DNA of 64,000 nt. It comes from Chitinophaga nivalis. GTDB taxonomy: Bacteria > Bacteroidota > Bacteroidia > Chitinophagales > Chitinophagaceae. Below are positions 26,281 through 34,566 of the stretch, piece by piece. A model generated the notes under the pieces. The model ran no database searches, had not been told where the DNA came from, and saw only the letters and a list, made by a program, of their open reading frames with translations. How positions within the stretch are numbered: position 1 is the first letter of the stretch; each line of letters begins with the position of its first letter. The position numbers and the translations under genes were made by a program. The DNA lies in NCBI RefSeq assembly GCF_025989125.1, contig NZ_JAPDNR010000001.1, positions 62,001 to 126,000 of the forward strand. Direction: 5' to 3'.

Positions 26281-26881
26281 ACAAACCGGTAAGCGTTTCA
26301 ACTACGATTGGATCTTTCGTCGGGTTACGTACACCTTCCACGAGGGAAGCCGTTATGCCATATTAGGCCCCAACGGCTCCGGTAAGTCTACTTTATTACA
26401 AGTTATCAGCGGTGCCATTCAACATAATGAAGGCACCGTTTTATACCATACTCCGGAAAAACCCATCGCTCCCGATGCGTTTTTCCGGCATTGTGCCATT
26501 GCTGCTCCTTACCTGGAGCTGATTGAAGAATTAACCCTCACCGAAACCATCCAGTTTCACCTGCAATTCAAAAACTTCCTGCCCGGTATTACGCCGGAAC
26601 AAGCCATGCAACTGGTAGGACTGGAAAAAGCCGCCCACAAACAAATCCGGAACTTTTCTTCCGGCATGAAACAACGTATCAAACTGGCGCTGGCTATTTT
26701 TTCGGATGTACCTGTATTATTGCTGGATGAACCCTGCACCAATCTGGATGCTGCCGGCACGGCGCTTTACCAGCAACTGATCCGGGACTATGGCGGCAAC
26801 CGCCTGATCATTGTCAGCTCCAATGATGAACAAGAGTATTTTATGTGTACAGAACATATCCGTATCCTGGACTATAAATAA
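26264..26881 (+). CDS. ABC-type ATP-binding protein
   Basis: A 205-residue ABC ATPase: Walker A GPNGSGKS at 35-42, the ABC signature FSSGMKQRIKLALAI near 127, and Walker B VLLLDEP near 153, with D-loop NLDAAG. No membrane partner is encoded next to it, so it either pairs with a permease elsewhere or works in a soluble role. The C-terminal region is short (no regulatory domain). The gene overlaps the end of lpxA by 17 bp, so it is translated with the lipid A genes; a role linked to LPS or outer-membrane assembly is possible, but the sequence resembles simple CcmA-type ATPases more than LptB. Confidence 0.92.
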   Translation: MTISLEQTGKRFNYDWIFRRVTYTFHEGSRYAILGPNGSGKSTLLQVISGAIQHNEGTVLYHTPEKPIAPDAFFRHCAIAAPYLELIEELTLTETIQFHLQFKNFLPGITPEQAMQLVGLEKAAHKQIRNFSSGMKQRIKLALAIFSDVPVLLLDEPCTNLDAAGTALYQQLIRDYGGNRLIIVSSNDEQEYFMCTEHIRILDYK

Positions 26882-26948
26882 CCGCCATCTCCGCACCTGC
26901 ATCTTATTTTAATAACATCGCTTGTTATCATATTTAAATTGTGTGTAT

Positions 26949-26956
26949 TATCTTCG
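26949..26956 (+). promoter_or_regulatory. -7 promoter box variant (TATCTTCG) of the MFS gene
   Basis: TATCTTCG fits the TAnnTTCG variant of the Bacteroidota -7 box seen at several genes here, 12 bases before the ATG at 26969. An upstream TTG lies at 26922-26924 with a long 24-base spacer. It makes the upstream in-frame TTG at 26939 an unlikely start. Confidence 0.5.
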
Positions 26957-26968
26957 TCAAAAGCTGAT

Positions 26969-28240
26969 ATGCAAACTGCCGGTAAAAAAGTGATTAACGG
27001 CTGGGCCATGTATGACTGGGCCAACTCCGTATACAACCTGGTAATCACTACTACTTTTTTCCCTATTTATTTTCTTGCTGTCACCGATGAAAAGGTGTCT
27101 TTCCTGGGACTGAAATTCGTCAATTCCGCCCTGTACAACTATACCATGGCTGCCGCCTTTCTGCTGGTAGCTATTGCCTCTCCTATCCTGTCGTCTATTG
27201 CGGATACGCGAGGCAATAAGAAGAACTTTCTGCGTTTCTTTACCATATTGGGCTCGCTCTCCTGCAGTGCGCTTTATTTTTTCGATAAAACCAATCTGCC
27301 ATTAGGCGTTATTGCCTTTATGCTGGCTACCATGGGGTATTGCGGCGGACTCGTATTCTACAACTCCTACCTGCCGGAAATTGCCGCACCGGAAGACCGC
27401 GATCGCATCAGCGCCCGGGGCTTCAGTATGGGTTATATTGGCAGTGTACTCCTGCAGCTCATCGGGTTTGCCCTCGTTATGATCAAACCTTTTGGGATGG
27501 ATGATATCAAGCCGGTACAAATTACTTTCCTGCTGGTGGGTATCTGGTGGCTGGGATTTGCCCAGATTACCTTTGCCCGGCTGCCCGCCACCCGTCCGGT
27601 TATCGACAAACATTCCGCCGGCGCCTTTACAGAAGGGTTTACAGAATTGCGTAAAGTATATGCCCAGGTAAAAGTGATGCCGGTACTGAAACGGTTCCTG
27701 CGTGGTTTCTTCTTCTACAGCATGGGCGTGCAAACCGTGATGATGGCTGCCACCATCTTTGGCAGCAAAGTACTGCACCTGGCAGCCGATCAGTTAATCG
27801 CCACAGTGGTGATTATACAGGTAGTAGCCATTCTGGGCGCCTGGAGTATGGCCAGACTGTCCGGCAAATTCGGGAATCTGCGTGTATTGATTGCCGTTGT
27901 AATCCTGTGGATCGGCATTTGTTTTGCCGGCTACAAAATGCAGACAGCTTTTCATTTTTATATGCTGGCAACAGCCGTAGGTCTCGTAATGGGCGGTATT
28001 CAATCTCTCAGCCGTTCTACCTACGCCAAACTGATGCCCGAAACCAAAGACACGGCTTCCTTTTTCAGTTATTATGATGTAACCGAAAAGCTGTCTATTG
28101 TAATCGGCATGTTTTCCTTCGCCTACATTGATGACCTCACCAATAATATGCGCAACTCGGTACTGGCGCTGATGGTGTTTTTCGTCATCGGATTAATATG
28201 GCTAATCTCTGCCCTGCTGAAGCAAAATCAAAAGCGGTAG
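26969..28240 (+). CDS. MFS transporter of the UMF1 (Atg22-like) family
   Basis: A 423-residue polytopic membrane protein with about 12 transmembrane helices. The start MQTAGKKVINGWAMYDWANSVYNLVITTTFFPIYF is the hallmark of the UMF1 family, related to yeast Atg22, a vacuolar amino-acid exporter. The family motif YDWANS is clear, and the segment GMGIQSLSRSTYAKLMPETKDTASFFSYYDVTEK, here in similar form near residue 350, is also typical. Bacterial substrates are unknown. It lies 87 bp after the ABC gene with its own promoter box, so it may not be part of the lpx transcript. Confidence 0.93.
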   Translation: MQTAGKKVINGWAMYDWANSVYNLVITTTFFPIYFLAVTDEKVSFLGLKFVNSALYNYTMAAAFLLVAIASPILSSIADTRGNKKNFLRFFTILGSLSCSALYFFDKTNLPLGVIAFMLATMGYCGGLVFYNSYLPEIAAPEDRDRISARGFSMGYIGSVLLQLIGFALVMIKPFGMDDIKPVQITFLLVGIWWLGFAQITFARLPATRPVIDKHSAGAFTEGFTELRKVYAQVKVMPVLKRFLRGFFFYSMGVQTVMMAATIFGSKVLHLAADQLIATVVIIQVVAILGAWSMARLSGKFGNLRVLIAVVILWIGICFAGYKMQTAFHFYMLATAVGLVMGGIQSLSRSTYAKLMPETKDTASFFSYYDVTEKLSIVIGMFSFAYIDDLTNNMRNSVLALMVFFVIGLIWLISALLKQNQKR

Positions 28241-28280
28241 ATATTTAGTAATTTAGTTAGCAAATAGCTAAATCCATCCG

Positions 28281-29120
28281 ATGAAATTATATACTATAGA
28301 AACGGGCAACTTTAAGCTGGACGGTGGCGCTATGTTTGGCGTGGTACCCAAATCCATCTGGAACAAACTGAATCCGGCTGATGACAACAACCTGTGCTCC
28401 TGGGCAATGCGTTGTTTACTGATAGAAGACGGGAAACGACTGATACTGATAGACAATGGCATCGGTGATAAACAGGACGCCAGATTCTTTAGCCATTATT
28501 ACCTGCATGGCGATGCTACCCTGGATAAATCCCTCGCTGCGCACGGCTTTCACCGCGATGACATCACTGATGTGTTTCTTACACACCTGCATTTTGACCA
28601 TTGTGGCGGCAGTATTATCCGGCAGGGCGATAAACTCGTTCCGGCTTTTAAAAATGCGACCTACTGGAGCAATGCAGACCACTGGAAATGGGCCACTGTT
28701 CCCAACGACCGCGAAAAGGCTTCCTTCCTGAAAGAAAATATACTGCCGATACAGGAAAGCGGACAACTCAAATTCCTGGAACATACGGAAGGTATCTCCT
28801 TCGCGGAAAATATCAGCATCCGGTTTGCCAACGGGCATACCGATGCGATGATGTTGCCGCAGATCTCCTATAAAGACAAAACCATCATCTATATGGCAGA
28901 TCTGCTCCCTTCTACCGGGCATATTCCGCTTCCCTATGTGATGGCCTACGATATGTTTCCGCTGACCACCCTGCAGGAAAAGAAAAGTTTCCTCCAGGAA
29001 GCCGCGGAACAGCAATACATCCTTTACTTTGAACATGATCCGCAGGTAGAGTGCTGCCTGCTGCAACAGACAGAGAAAGGCATCCGTGCCGGCCATACCT
29101 TCCCCTTGCGGGATATATAG
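28281..29120 (+). CDS. MBL-fold metallo-hydrolase (lactonase-like)
   Basis: A 279-residue metallo-beta-lactamase-fold hydrolase with the dinuclear zinc motif THLHFDHCGGS near residue 100, a further histidine in NGHTDAMM near 190 and aspartate in MADLLPS near 212. The overall shape matches the AHL-lactonase / AidC-like group of MBL hydrolases. No signal peptide. The physiological substrate is unknown; quorum-quenching cannot be inferred from this alone. It is 40 bp after the MFS gene and is followed by the promoter of the GroES-like gene. Confidence 0.9.
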   Translation: MKLYTIETGNFKLDGGAMFGVVPKSIWNKLNPADDNNLCSWAMRCLLIEDGKRLILIDNGIGDKQDARFFSHYYLHGDATLDKSLAAHGFHRDDITDVFLTHLHFDHCGGSIIRQGDKLVPAFKNATYWSNADHWKWATVPNDREKASFLKENILPIQESGQLKFLEHTEGISFAENISIRFANGHTDAMMLPQISYKDKTIIYMADLLPSTGHIPLPYVMAYDMFPLTTLQEKKSFLQEAAEQQYILYFEHDPQVECCLLQQTEKGIRAGHTFPLRDI

Positions 29121-29156
29121 TAGCTGTCACTCTGTCATCCCTCCGGGGTGCTGCAT

Positions 29157-29164
29157 TAAATTTG
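29157..29164 (+). promoter_or_regulatory. -7 promoter box (TAAATTTG) of the GroES-like gene
   Basis: Exact TAnnTTTG match, 13 bases before the ATG at 29178, so the leader would be only a few bases. No clear -33 element. Confidence 0.6.
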
Positions 29165-29177
29165 ATATACGGTACTT

Positions 29178-29558
29178 ATGGCAATACACATAACACCGGA
29201 AAACAAGTTGAAAAAACTGATCGTTGTTGGCGATAGGGTGCTTATAAAACCAGTTACGCCACATGAACGCACCAACAGTGGCTTATACCTGCCCCCCGGC
29301 GTGCAGGAGAGAGAAAAAGTACAGCGTGGCTATGTGATCAAAACCGGACCGGGCTACGCCATCCCCATCCCTGTGGATGAAGATGATGCCTGGAAACCGG
29401 ATGAAGACAAAGTAAAATATATTCCGTTACAGGCTAAAGAAGGCGATCTGGCCATCTTCCTGGTCAATGGTTCTACGGAAGTCGTATACCAGGAAGAAAC
29501 CTATTATATCGTACCGCAGGGCGCTATTCTGATGCTCGAAAGAGAAGAAGACCTGTAA
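29178..29558 (+). CDS. GroES-family co-chaperonin paralogue
   Basis: A 126-residue Cpn10-like protein. The chaperonin-10 fold begins at KKLIVVGDRVLIKPV (about 13-27), followed by a mobile-loop-like stretch with SGLYLPPG, in which LYL takes the place of the IVL hydrophobic tripeptide that contacts GroEL, and the closing QEETYYIVPQGAILMLERE. It is about 30 residues longer than GroES, with an insert in the middle (IPVDEDDAWKPDEDK) and an N-terminal extension. No groEL is adjacent, so it is likely a second, stand-alone GroES-type protein. Whether it works with GroEL is open. Confidence 0.88.
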   Translation: MAIHITPENKLKKLIVVGDRVLIKPVTPHERTNSGLYLPPGVQEREKVQRGYVIKTGPGYAIPIPVDEDDAWKPDEDKVKYIPLQAKEGDLAIFLVNGSTEVVYQEETYYIVPQGAILMLEREEDL

Positions 29559-29583
29559 CCCATACCGGTCAGAAATTTATTGC

Positions 29584-29651
29584 TACGCATTGTGCAACAG
29601 CTAACTGTGGATCATTTCCGCCATTATCTGAGGTACAATGCGTAACTTTTT
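29584..29651 (+). terminator. Terminator of the GroES-like gene
   Basis: Arms TACGCATTGT (29584-29593) and ACAATGCGTA (29635-29644) enclose a 41-base loop with an inner CAG/CTG pair, and a T-rich run (CTTTTTATT) follows. Confidence 0.6.
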
Positions 29652-29702
29652 ATTCACCTGAGGCAGTGATTCATTTTCGTTATCTTCATAAAAAAAAATG
29701 TC

Positions 29703-31259
29703 ATGGCGAATCAAGATGCATTTCTGGATTATATCAAAAGCGGCTATGCTTTCAAAGGAGAACATTTCAAGCTCGGATGTGCCATGTTAAACGGGGAAGT
29801 GGTGACCGGCGCAGATGTATTCCTGCCGCTGAAAACCCTGAACCGTCATGGACTCATTGCCGGGGCTACCGGAACAGGTAAAACCAAAACCCTGCAGGTG
29901 ATCGCAGAAGGCCTGAGTGATGCCAGCGTACCGGTACTGCTGATGGATATTAAAGGCGATCTTAGCGGTATTGCAGCTGCCGGTACCGACAATCCCAAAA
30001 TAGCAGAACGTTACCAGAAGATCGGCGGCTCCTGGAGCCCTGCCGCCTACCCGGCCGAACTGCTATCACTGAGCCAGGAAAAAGGTGTTCGTTTACGCGC
30101 TACCGTTAGTGAATTTGGTCCGGTTCTGTTATCCAAAATTTTAGAACTCAACGATACCCAGGCAGGGCTGGTAGCCATGCTGTTCAAGTATTGCGACGAT
30201 AATAAACTGCCGCTGCTCGATCTGAAAGACTTCAAAAAAGTACTCCAGTATGCCAGCGCAGAAGGTAAAGCCGACCTCGAAAAAGATTACGGCAAAATAT
30301 CCACTACTTCCACCGGCACCGTGCTGCGTAAAGTAATAGAGCTGGAACAACAGGGCGCTGCCCTCTTCTTCGGAGAAAAATCCTTTGAAGTAGATGACCT
30401 GCTCCGCATCAGCGACGATGGCCGCGGTATCGTATCCATCCTGCGGGTCAACGATATACAAGACCGCCCCAAACTGTTTTCCACCTTCATGCTCAGCCTC
30501 CTGGCAGAATTATATGCGACTTTACCGGAAGAAGGCGATCTCGACAAACCCAAGCTGGTCATGTTTATTGATGAGGCTCACCTCATCTTCAATGAAGCCA
30601 GCGATGCCCTGCTCAAACAAATCGATACCATCATAAAACTGATCCGCTCCAAAGGTGTGGGTATCTTCTTCTGTACCCAAAATCCGATGGATGTACCGGC
30701 ATCTGTACTCGGGCAATTAGGCCTGAAAGTGCAGCACGCCCTGCGTGCCTTTACTGCCAACGATCGTAAGGCCATCAAACAAACAGCAGAAAACTACCCG
30801 CTGTCTGACTTCTATAAAACCGATGAACTGCTCACACAGATAGGCATTGGGGAAGCGCTGATTACCTGCCTGAATGAAAAAGGTGTACCTACACCGCTCG
30901 CCGCTACCATGCTGGTATCGCCGCGTTCCCGTATGGACGTACTGTCTGCCGCTGAACTGGATAAACTGGTAGGCGACTCTAAACTGGTGAAAAAATACAG
31001 TGAGGAAATTGACAATGAAAGCGCCTACGAAATCCTCACCGCCAAACTGCAGGAAGCTGCGGAAAAAACCAGTTCCGAAGCTGCTGCTACCCCTGCCAAA
31101 GGCGGCAAGGCTAAAGAAGAAAAAGGTATCCTGGAACAAATGCTGGATAGCTCCGCTGCCAGACAGGTAGGCCGTACTGCTGCCAATGTAATCACCCGCA
31201 GCCTGCTGGGCGCACTGGGATTAGGTGGCAGAAGCAAAAAAAGCAAAAGCTGGTTCTAA
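29703..31259 (+). CDS. HerA-like ATPase, DUF853 family
   Basis: A 518-residue P-loop ATPase of the HerA/FtsK superfamily, DUF853 group. Walker A is GATGTGKT at 54-61, Walker B is KLVMFIDEAHLIF near 280, and the arginine/sensor region follows (GVGIFFCTQNPMDVPASVLGQLG). The C-terminal 60 residues are low-complexity with an alanine/lysine-rich stretch and a basic end. The family forms hexameric translocases presumed to act on DNA; its cellular role is not established. There is no NurA, Sir2 or other nuclease next to it, so I do not assign a defence role. Single gene with terminators on both sides. Confidence 0.9.
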   Translation: MANQDAFLDYIKSGYAFKGEHFKLGCAMLNGEVVTGADVFLPLKTLNRHGLIAGATGTGKTKTLQVIAEGLSDASVPVLLMDIKGDLSGIAAAGTDNPKIAERYQKIGGSWSPAAYPAELLSLSQEKGVRLRATVSEFGPVLLSKILELNDTQAGLVAMLFKYCDDNKLPLLDLKDFKKVLQYASAEGKADLEKDYGKISTTSTGTVLRKVIELEQQGAALFFGEKSFEVDDLLRISDDGRGIVSILRVNDIQDRPKLFSTFMLSLLAELYATLPEEGDLDKPKLVMFIDEAHLIFNEASDALLKQIDTIIKLIRSKGVGIFFCTQNPMDVPASVLGQLGLKVQHALRAFTANDRKAIKQTAENYPLSDFYKTDELLTQIGIGEALITCLNEKGVPTPLAATMLVSPRSRMDVLSAAELDKLVGDSKLVKKYSEEIDNESAYEILTAKLQEAAEKTSSEAAATPAKGGKAKEEKGILEQMLDSSAARQVGRTAANVITRSLLGALGLGGRSKKSKSWF

Positions 31260-31296
31260 CTAGGTTATACTTATATTTTTCCTTTCTTTTTATAAG

Positions 31297-31331
31297 ATGA
31301 TGCTGTTTTTTTATATTTTAAACAGCATCAT
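31297..31331 (+). terminator. Hairpin after the HerA-like gene
   Basis: Perfect 12-bp arms ATGATGCTGTTT and AAACAGCATCAT around an 11-base AT-rich loop. The T-run lies inside the loop and not after the stem, so it may act as a terminator only weakly. Confidence 0.5.
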
Positions 31332-31338
31332 TCATCGC

Positions 31339-31377
31339 TGCCTGGCCGGCATTTACCGGATAAACAGCCGGCCGGCA
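31339..31377 (+). other. GC-rich hairpin just before the Gfo/Idh/MocA start
   Basis: TGCC-T-GGCCGGC pairs with GCCGGCC-GGCA (one bulge), ending 16 bases before the start codon. A structure this close to the start could affect translation initiation or be a second part of the upstream terminator. Confidence 0.45.
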
Positions 31378-31393
31378 ACCTAAATCATTGTGT

Positions 31394-32440
31394 ATGTCCA
31401 AAGTAATTAAAACAGGACTTTGCTCCTATGGTATGTCTGGTCAGGTGTTTCATGCCCCTTTCCTGCATGTGAACCCGGGCTTTGCATTTGCTGCAGTTGT
31501 GGAAAGAAGCAAACACCTGGCGCAGCAACGTTATCCTAACGTACAGGTATATACGTCCGTGGAAGAGATGCTGGCCGATACTTCCCTGGAGCTGATTGTA
31601 GTCAACACACCCAACTATACCCACTTTGAATATGTAAAAGCTGCCCTGGAAGCGGGGAAACATGTGATTGTGGAAAAGCCCTTCACGGTTACCGCGCAGG
31701 AAGGCGAAACACTGGCAGCCCTGGCAGCCGAAAAGGGTTTATTACTCAGCGTATATCACAATCGCCGCTACGACAACGACTATAAAATAGTAAAACAGGT
31801 ACTGCAGTCCGGCGTACTGGGCGATGTATTGGAAGTAGAAATCCACTATGACCGCTTTAAGGAAGAACTCAGCTATAAAAAACATAAAGAAGGTGGATTG
31901 CCCGGCACCGGCGCCTTGTACGACCTCGGCTCCCATCTCCTCGACCAGGCTATCACCCTTTTCGGAATGCCGCCCGCTCTCTGGGCCGACATCCGCATCA
32001 TCCGGAAAGACTCTGTGGTAGATGATTACTTCGAAATCGTATTATGTTATGATCAGCTGCGGGTACGGGTGAAATGTAACTACCTCGTACGGGAGCCATT
32101 ACCGGCCTATCAGCTGCATGGTCGTAAAGGGTCCTTTATCAAATCTAAATCAGACATTCAGGAAGCGCAGCTGCAAAGGGGATTGTTCCCGGATAGTCCG
32201 GACTGGGGCGCGGAAGCGCCGCATGAGTGGGGGCTGCTGCATACCGAAACCGATGGCAAAACCGTGAAACAATACCTGCCAGGCACCAACGGCAACTACA
32301 TGGATTATTATCAGGGTATCTACGCTGCACTGGTAAATAAAGCCGCGAATCCGGTACCGCCGGAAGATGCCATTAAAGTAATCCGGGTGATTGAAGCGGC
32401 CTTCCAAAGCAGCCGCGAAGGGAAAGTGATTCACTTATAA
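31394..32440 (+). CDS. Gfo/Idh/MocA-family NAD(P)-dependent oxidoreductase
   Basis: A 348-residue oxidoreductase. The Rossmann N-terminal half starts at KTGLCSYGMSGQVFHAPFL and contains the family motif EKPFTVTAQEGE (lysine 95 area, catalytic), and the C-terminal dimerisation half begins near 125 (YHNRRYDNDYKIVKQVL). The HNRRYDxD motif is common in this group. Such enzymes oxidise or reduce sugars, inositols or related compounds; the substrate cannot be predicted. It reads MSKVIKTG from the ATG at 31394, two codons after another ATG. It converges with recQ. Confidence 0.92.
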   Translation: MSKVIKTGLCSYGMSGQVFHAPFLHVNPGFAFAAVVERSKHLAQQRYPNVQVYTSVEEMLADTSLELIVVNTPNYTHFEYVKAALEAGKHVIVEKPFTVTAQEGETLAALAAEKGLLLSVYHNRRYDNDYKIVKQVLQSGVLGDVLEVEIHYDRFKEELSYKKHKEGGLPGTGALYDLGSHLLDQAITLFGMPPALWADIRIIRKDSVVDDYFEIVLCYDQLRVRVKCNYLVREPLPAYQLHGRKGSFIKSKSDIQEAQLQRGLFPDSPDWGAEAPHEWGLLHTETDGKTVKQYLPGTNGNYMDYYQGIYAALVNKAANPVPPEDAIKVIRVIEAAFQSSREGKVIHL

Positions 32441-32446
32441 TACTGC

Positions 32447-32481
32447 ACGCAGCGGGTCTTTCGGGAAAAGGCCCGTTGCGT
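32447..32481. terminator. Two-way terminator between Gfo/Idh/MocA and recQ
   Basis: ACGCA-G-CGGG and CCCG-T-TGCGT form a 10-bp stem with one mismatch between convergent genes, loop rich in T and A. Confidence 0.55.
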
Positions 32482-32484
32482 TGC

Positions 32485-34386
32485 TTACAGATACAAACTA
32501 CCTGTTTCATTACTTTTGACCCGGCCTTCTTCCTGCAGAAATTGCAATACCTCCAACAGGTCATTCCGTTTCACATCCGGCATCTTCGTCTGCAGATCCG
32601 CCAGCAGTAATGATTGTGTGGCCAGCAAGGCAACAACGGTGTCGGCTATACGTTTAAAAGCAACGGCATCCAGCGGTGCCGCTTTCTTCTTCAAACAAAT
32701 ATCACATACCCCGCAAGGCGTACTATCCTTTTCTCCGAAATAGGCTACCAGCTGCTGTGTACGACAGGTATCGCGGTTGCGCACATAATTAAACATGGCT
32801 TCCAGCCGGTCGGTATATACTTTTTTGCGCAGGGCTACCCTTGTCATATTAATGCGCAGCTGCGGGGCAGACACCCGTTCCTGCAGAAAACATAGCTGTG
32901 GCTCTTCCCGGCGGGGTTCATAACGGATAATACCATACTGGTGCAGCTGTTGCAACTGCGCCGCAATATCATCATCTTCCATCAACATGATACGCCCTAT
33001 CTGCCTTTCATATACCGGCACGGTGGTATCAAAGATACCTTCGTAGGTACGAAGTAAGGTTTTGATAATTTCCTCCAATACCGGATAAGCATTTTCAAAT
33101 TCATACAGCGATTCCTTATTGGTCACGAAGGATGCCCGTGAAGGAAGGAACACACTTTCACTCAGCTGCAACACCCCTTCCTGTTCCAGTATCCGGATAG
33201 CGCTATAGGCAATGGTCAGGTTTACCTGAAAGGTTCTGGCAAAATCGTTGATATCAAAATCAAAGTATACGCCTTCTGCGCTGCCTACCGGTACCTGCAG
33301 GTAATTCACGATGCCCTGGTATACTTCCCGGATCTGATCCAGTGTAGGAAATTGCAGTGCAATGCGTTCGTGCATCTCCGCCAGCTCCGTTTCATTGTAT
33401 AACAATACAGCGTATGCCTTCTGCTCATCGCGGCCGGCACGCCCCGCCTCCTGGTAATAAGCTTCCGGGCCATCGGGCAAATCATAGTGTACTACAATAC
33501 GCACATCCGGTTTATCGATACCCATACCAAAGGCATTGGTACATACCATGATGCGTATTTCATCGTTGATCCAGGCTTCCTGCCGGGCAGCCCGTTCGGC
33601 AGGCGGCAGGCCGGCATGGTAATAACCGGCTGATATTCCCTGCAACTGCAGCAGGCTGGCTATTTCCTTGGTGCGTTTGCGGTTACGACAATATACAATA
33701 CCACAGCCGGGCACACGGTCCAGGATATGTTTTACTTTATCAATTTTGGTGGTTTCTTCCAGCACACTGTACGACAGATTCGCACGGGTAAAACTTTTGG
33801 TAAATACCTGTGCTTCCTGCATCAGCAGTTTTTCGCAGATGTCTGTTTGTACTTTGGGGGTGGCGGAAGCTGTGAGTGCCAGTACCGGGGTATCCGGGAA
33901 AAAGCTGCGTATATCGGCTATCTGCAGATAGGCCGGGCGGAAATCGTAGCCCCACTGCGAAATACAGTGCGCCTCATCTACCGCAATCAGGTTTACCGGC
34001 AGGCCGTCACAATAGGTCTGAAACAGTTTGCTTTGCAGTCTTTCCGGAGATACATACAAAAACTTGCAACCACCCCGGCGGGCCGCTTCCAACACTCTTT
34101 CCACATCCTTGTACAGCATACCGGAGTAGATGGAATAGGCAGTAATCCCTCTTTTTTTGAGGTTGGCTACCTGGTCTTTCATGAGCGCAATGAGGGGCGT
34201 CACCACCAGGCAAAGACCGGGTTTCATCATGGCAGGCACCTGAAAACAAATGGATTTTCCACCACCCGTAGGTAACAACGCCAGCGTATCCCTGCCAGCA
34301 AGGATCGCGTTCACAATATCTTCCTGCAGCGGCCGGAACTGGTTATAACCCCAGTATTGCTGCAGTATCTCAACAGGTGTATGCAA
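32485..34386 (-). CDS. recQ: RecQ-family ATP-dependent DNA helicase
   Basis: A 633-residue 3'-to-5' helicase. Superfamily 2 motifs: Walker A LLPTGGGKSIC, DEAH box AVDEAHCISQWGYDFRP, and motif VI YYQEAGRAGRDEQ. A zinc-binding region follows (cysteines in RDTCRTQ and the PCGVCDICLKK cluster) and a winged-helix-like end; there is no clear HRDC domain, so it is a short RecQ. The TTG at 34386 (codons LHTPVEIL) is preferred as start because the longer frame from 34443 would place its beginning upstream of the promoter box at 34410-34417. It unwinds DNA in recombination and repair. Confidence 0.93.
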   Translation of the reverse strand: MHTPVEILQQYWGYNQFRPLQEDIVNAILAGRDTLALLPTGGGKSICFQVPAMMKPGLCLVVTPLIALMKDQVANLKKRGITAYSIYSGMLYKDVERVLEAARRGGCKFLYVSPERLQSKLFQTYCDGLPVNLIAVDEAHCISQWGYDFRPAYLQIADIRSFFPDTPVLALTASATPKVQTDICEKLLMQEAQVFTKSFTRANLSYSVLEETTKIDKVKHILDRVPGCGIVYCRNRKRTKEIASLLQLQGISAGYYHAGLPPAERAARQEAWINDEIRIMVCTNAFGMGIDKPDVRIVVHYDLPDGPEAYYQEAGRAGRDEQKAYAVLLYNETELAEMHERIALQFPTLDQIREVYQGIVNYLQVPVGSAEGVYFDFDINDFARTFQVNLTIAYSAIRILEQEGVLQLSESVFLPSRASFVTNKESLYEFENAYPVLEEIIKTLLRTYEGIFDTTVPVYERQIGRIMLMEDDDIAAQLQQLHQYGIIRYEPRREEPQLCFLQERVSAPQLRINMTRVALRKKVYTDRLEAMFNYVRNRDTCRTQQLVAYFGEKDSTPCGVCDICLKKKAAPLDAVAFKRIADTVVALLATQSLLLADLQTKMPDVKRNDLLEVLQFLQEEGRVKSNETGSLYL

Positions 34387-34409
34387 TGTTTTTGGTAACT
34401 GGTTGGATG

Positions 34410-34417
34410 CGAAGATA
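34410..34417 (-). promoter_or_regulatory. -7 promoter box variant (TATCTTCG) of recQ
   Basis: On the minus strand TATCTTCG fits the TAnnTTCG variant. Transcription would begin near 34403, 17 bases before the TTG start at 34386. No clear -33. Confidence 0.5.
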
Positions 34418-34566
34418 ACACAAAGCGCAAAATGGGCGGGCACAGAAAGCAGGTATAAAAGAAACAGGCATCTTCCTGAAAGTTTACAACAAGATGATCA
34501 TCTCCCGTAAACAGACAATAAGATACCTGATTTCCTGCACTTGTTTTAAATACTATCTGCTATTAA

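Noticed and set aside
28416..29096. A 226-codon minus-strand frame opposite the MBL hydrolase gene
   Set aside because: Antisense to a gene with clear zinc-binding motifs; no features of its own.
29703..31259. HerA-like ATPase as part of a defence or end-resection system
   Set aside because: No NurA, Sir2, DUF4297 or other nuclease gene is adjacent; the gene stands alone.
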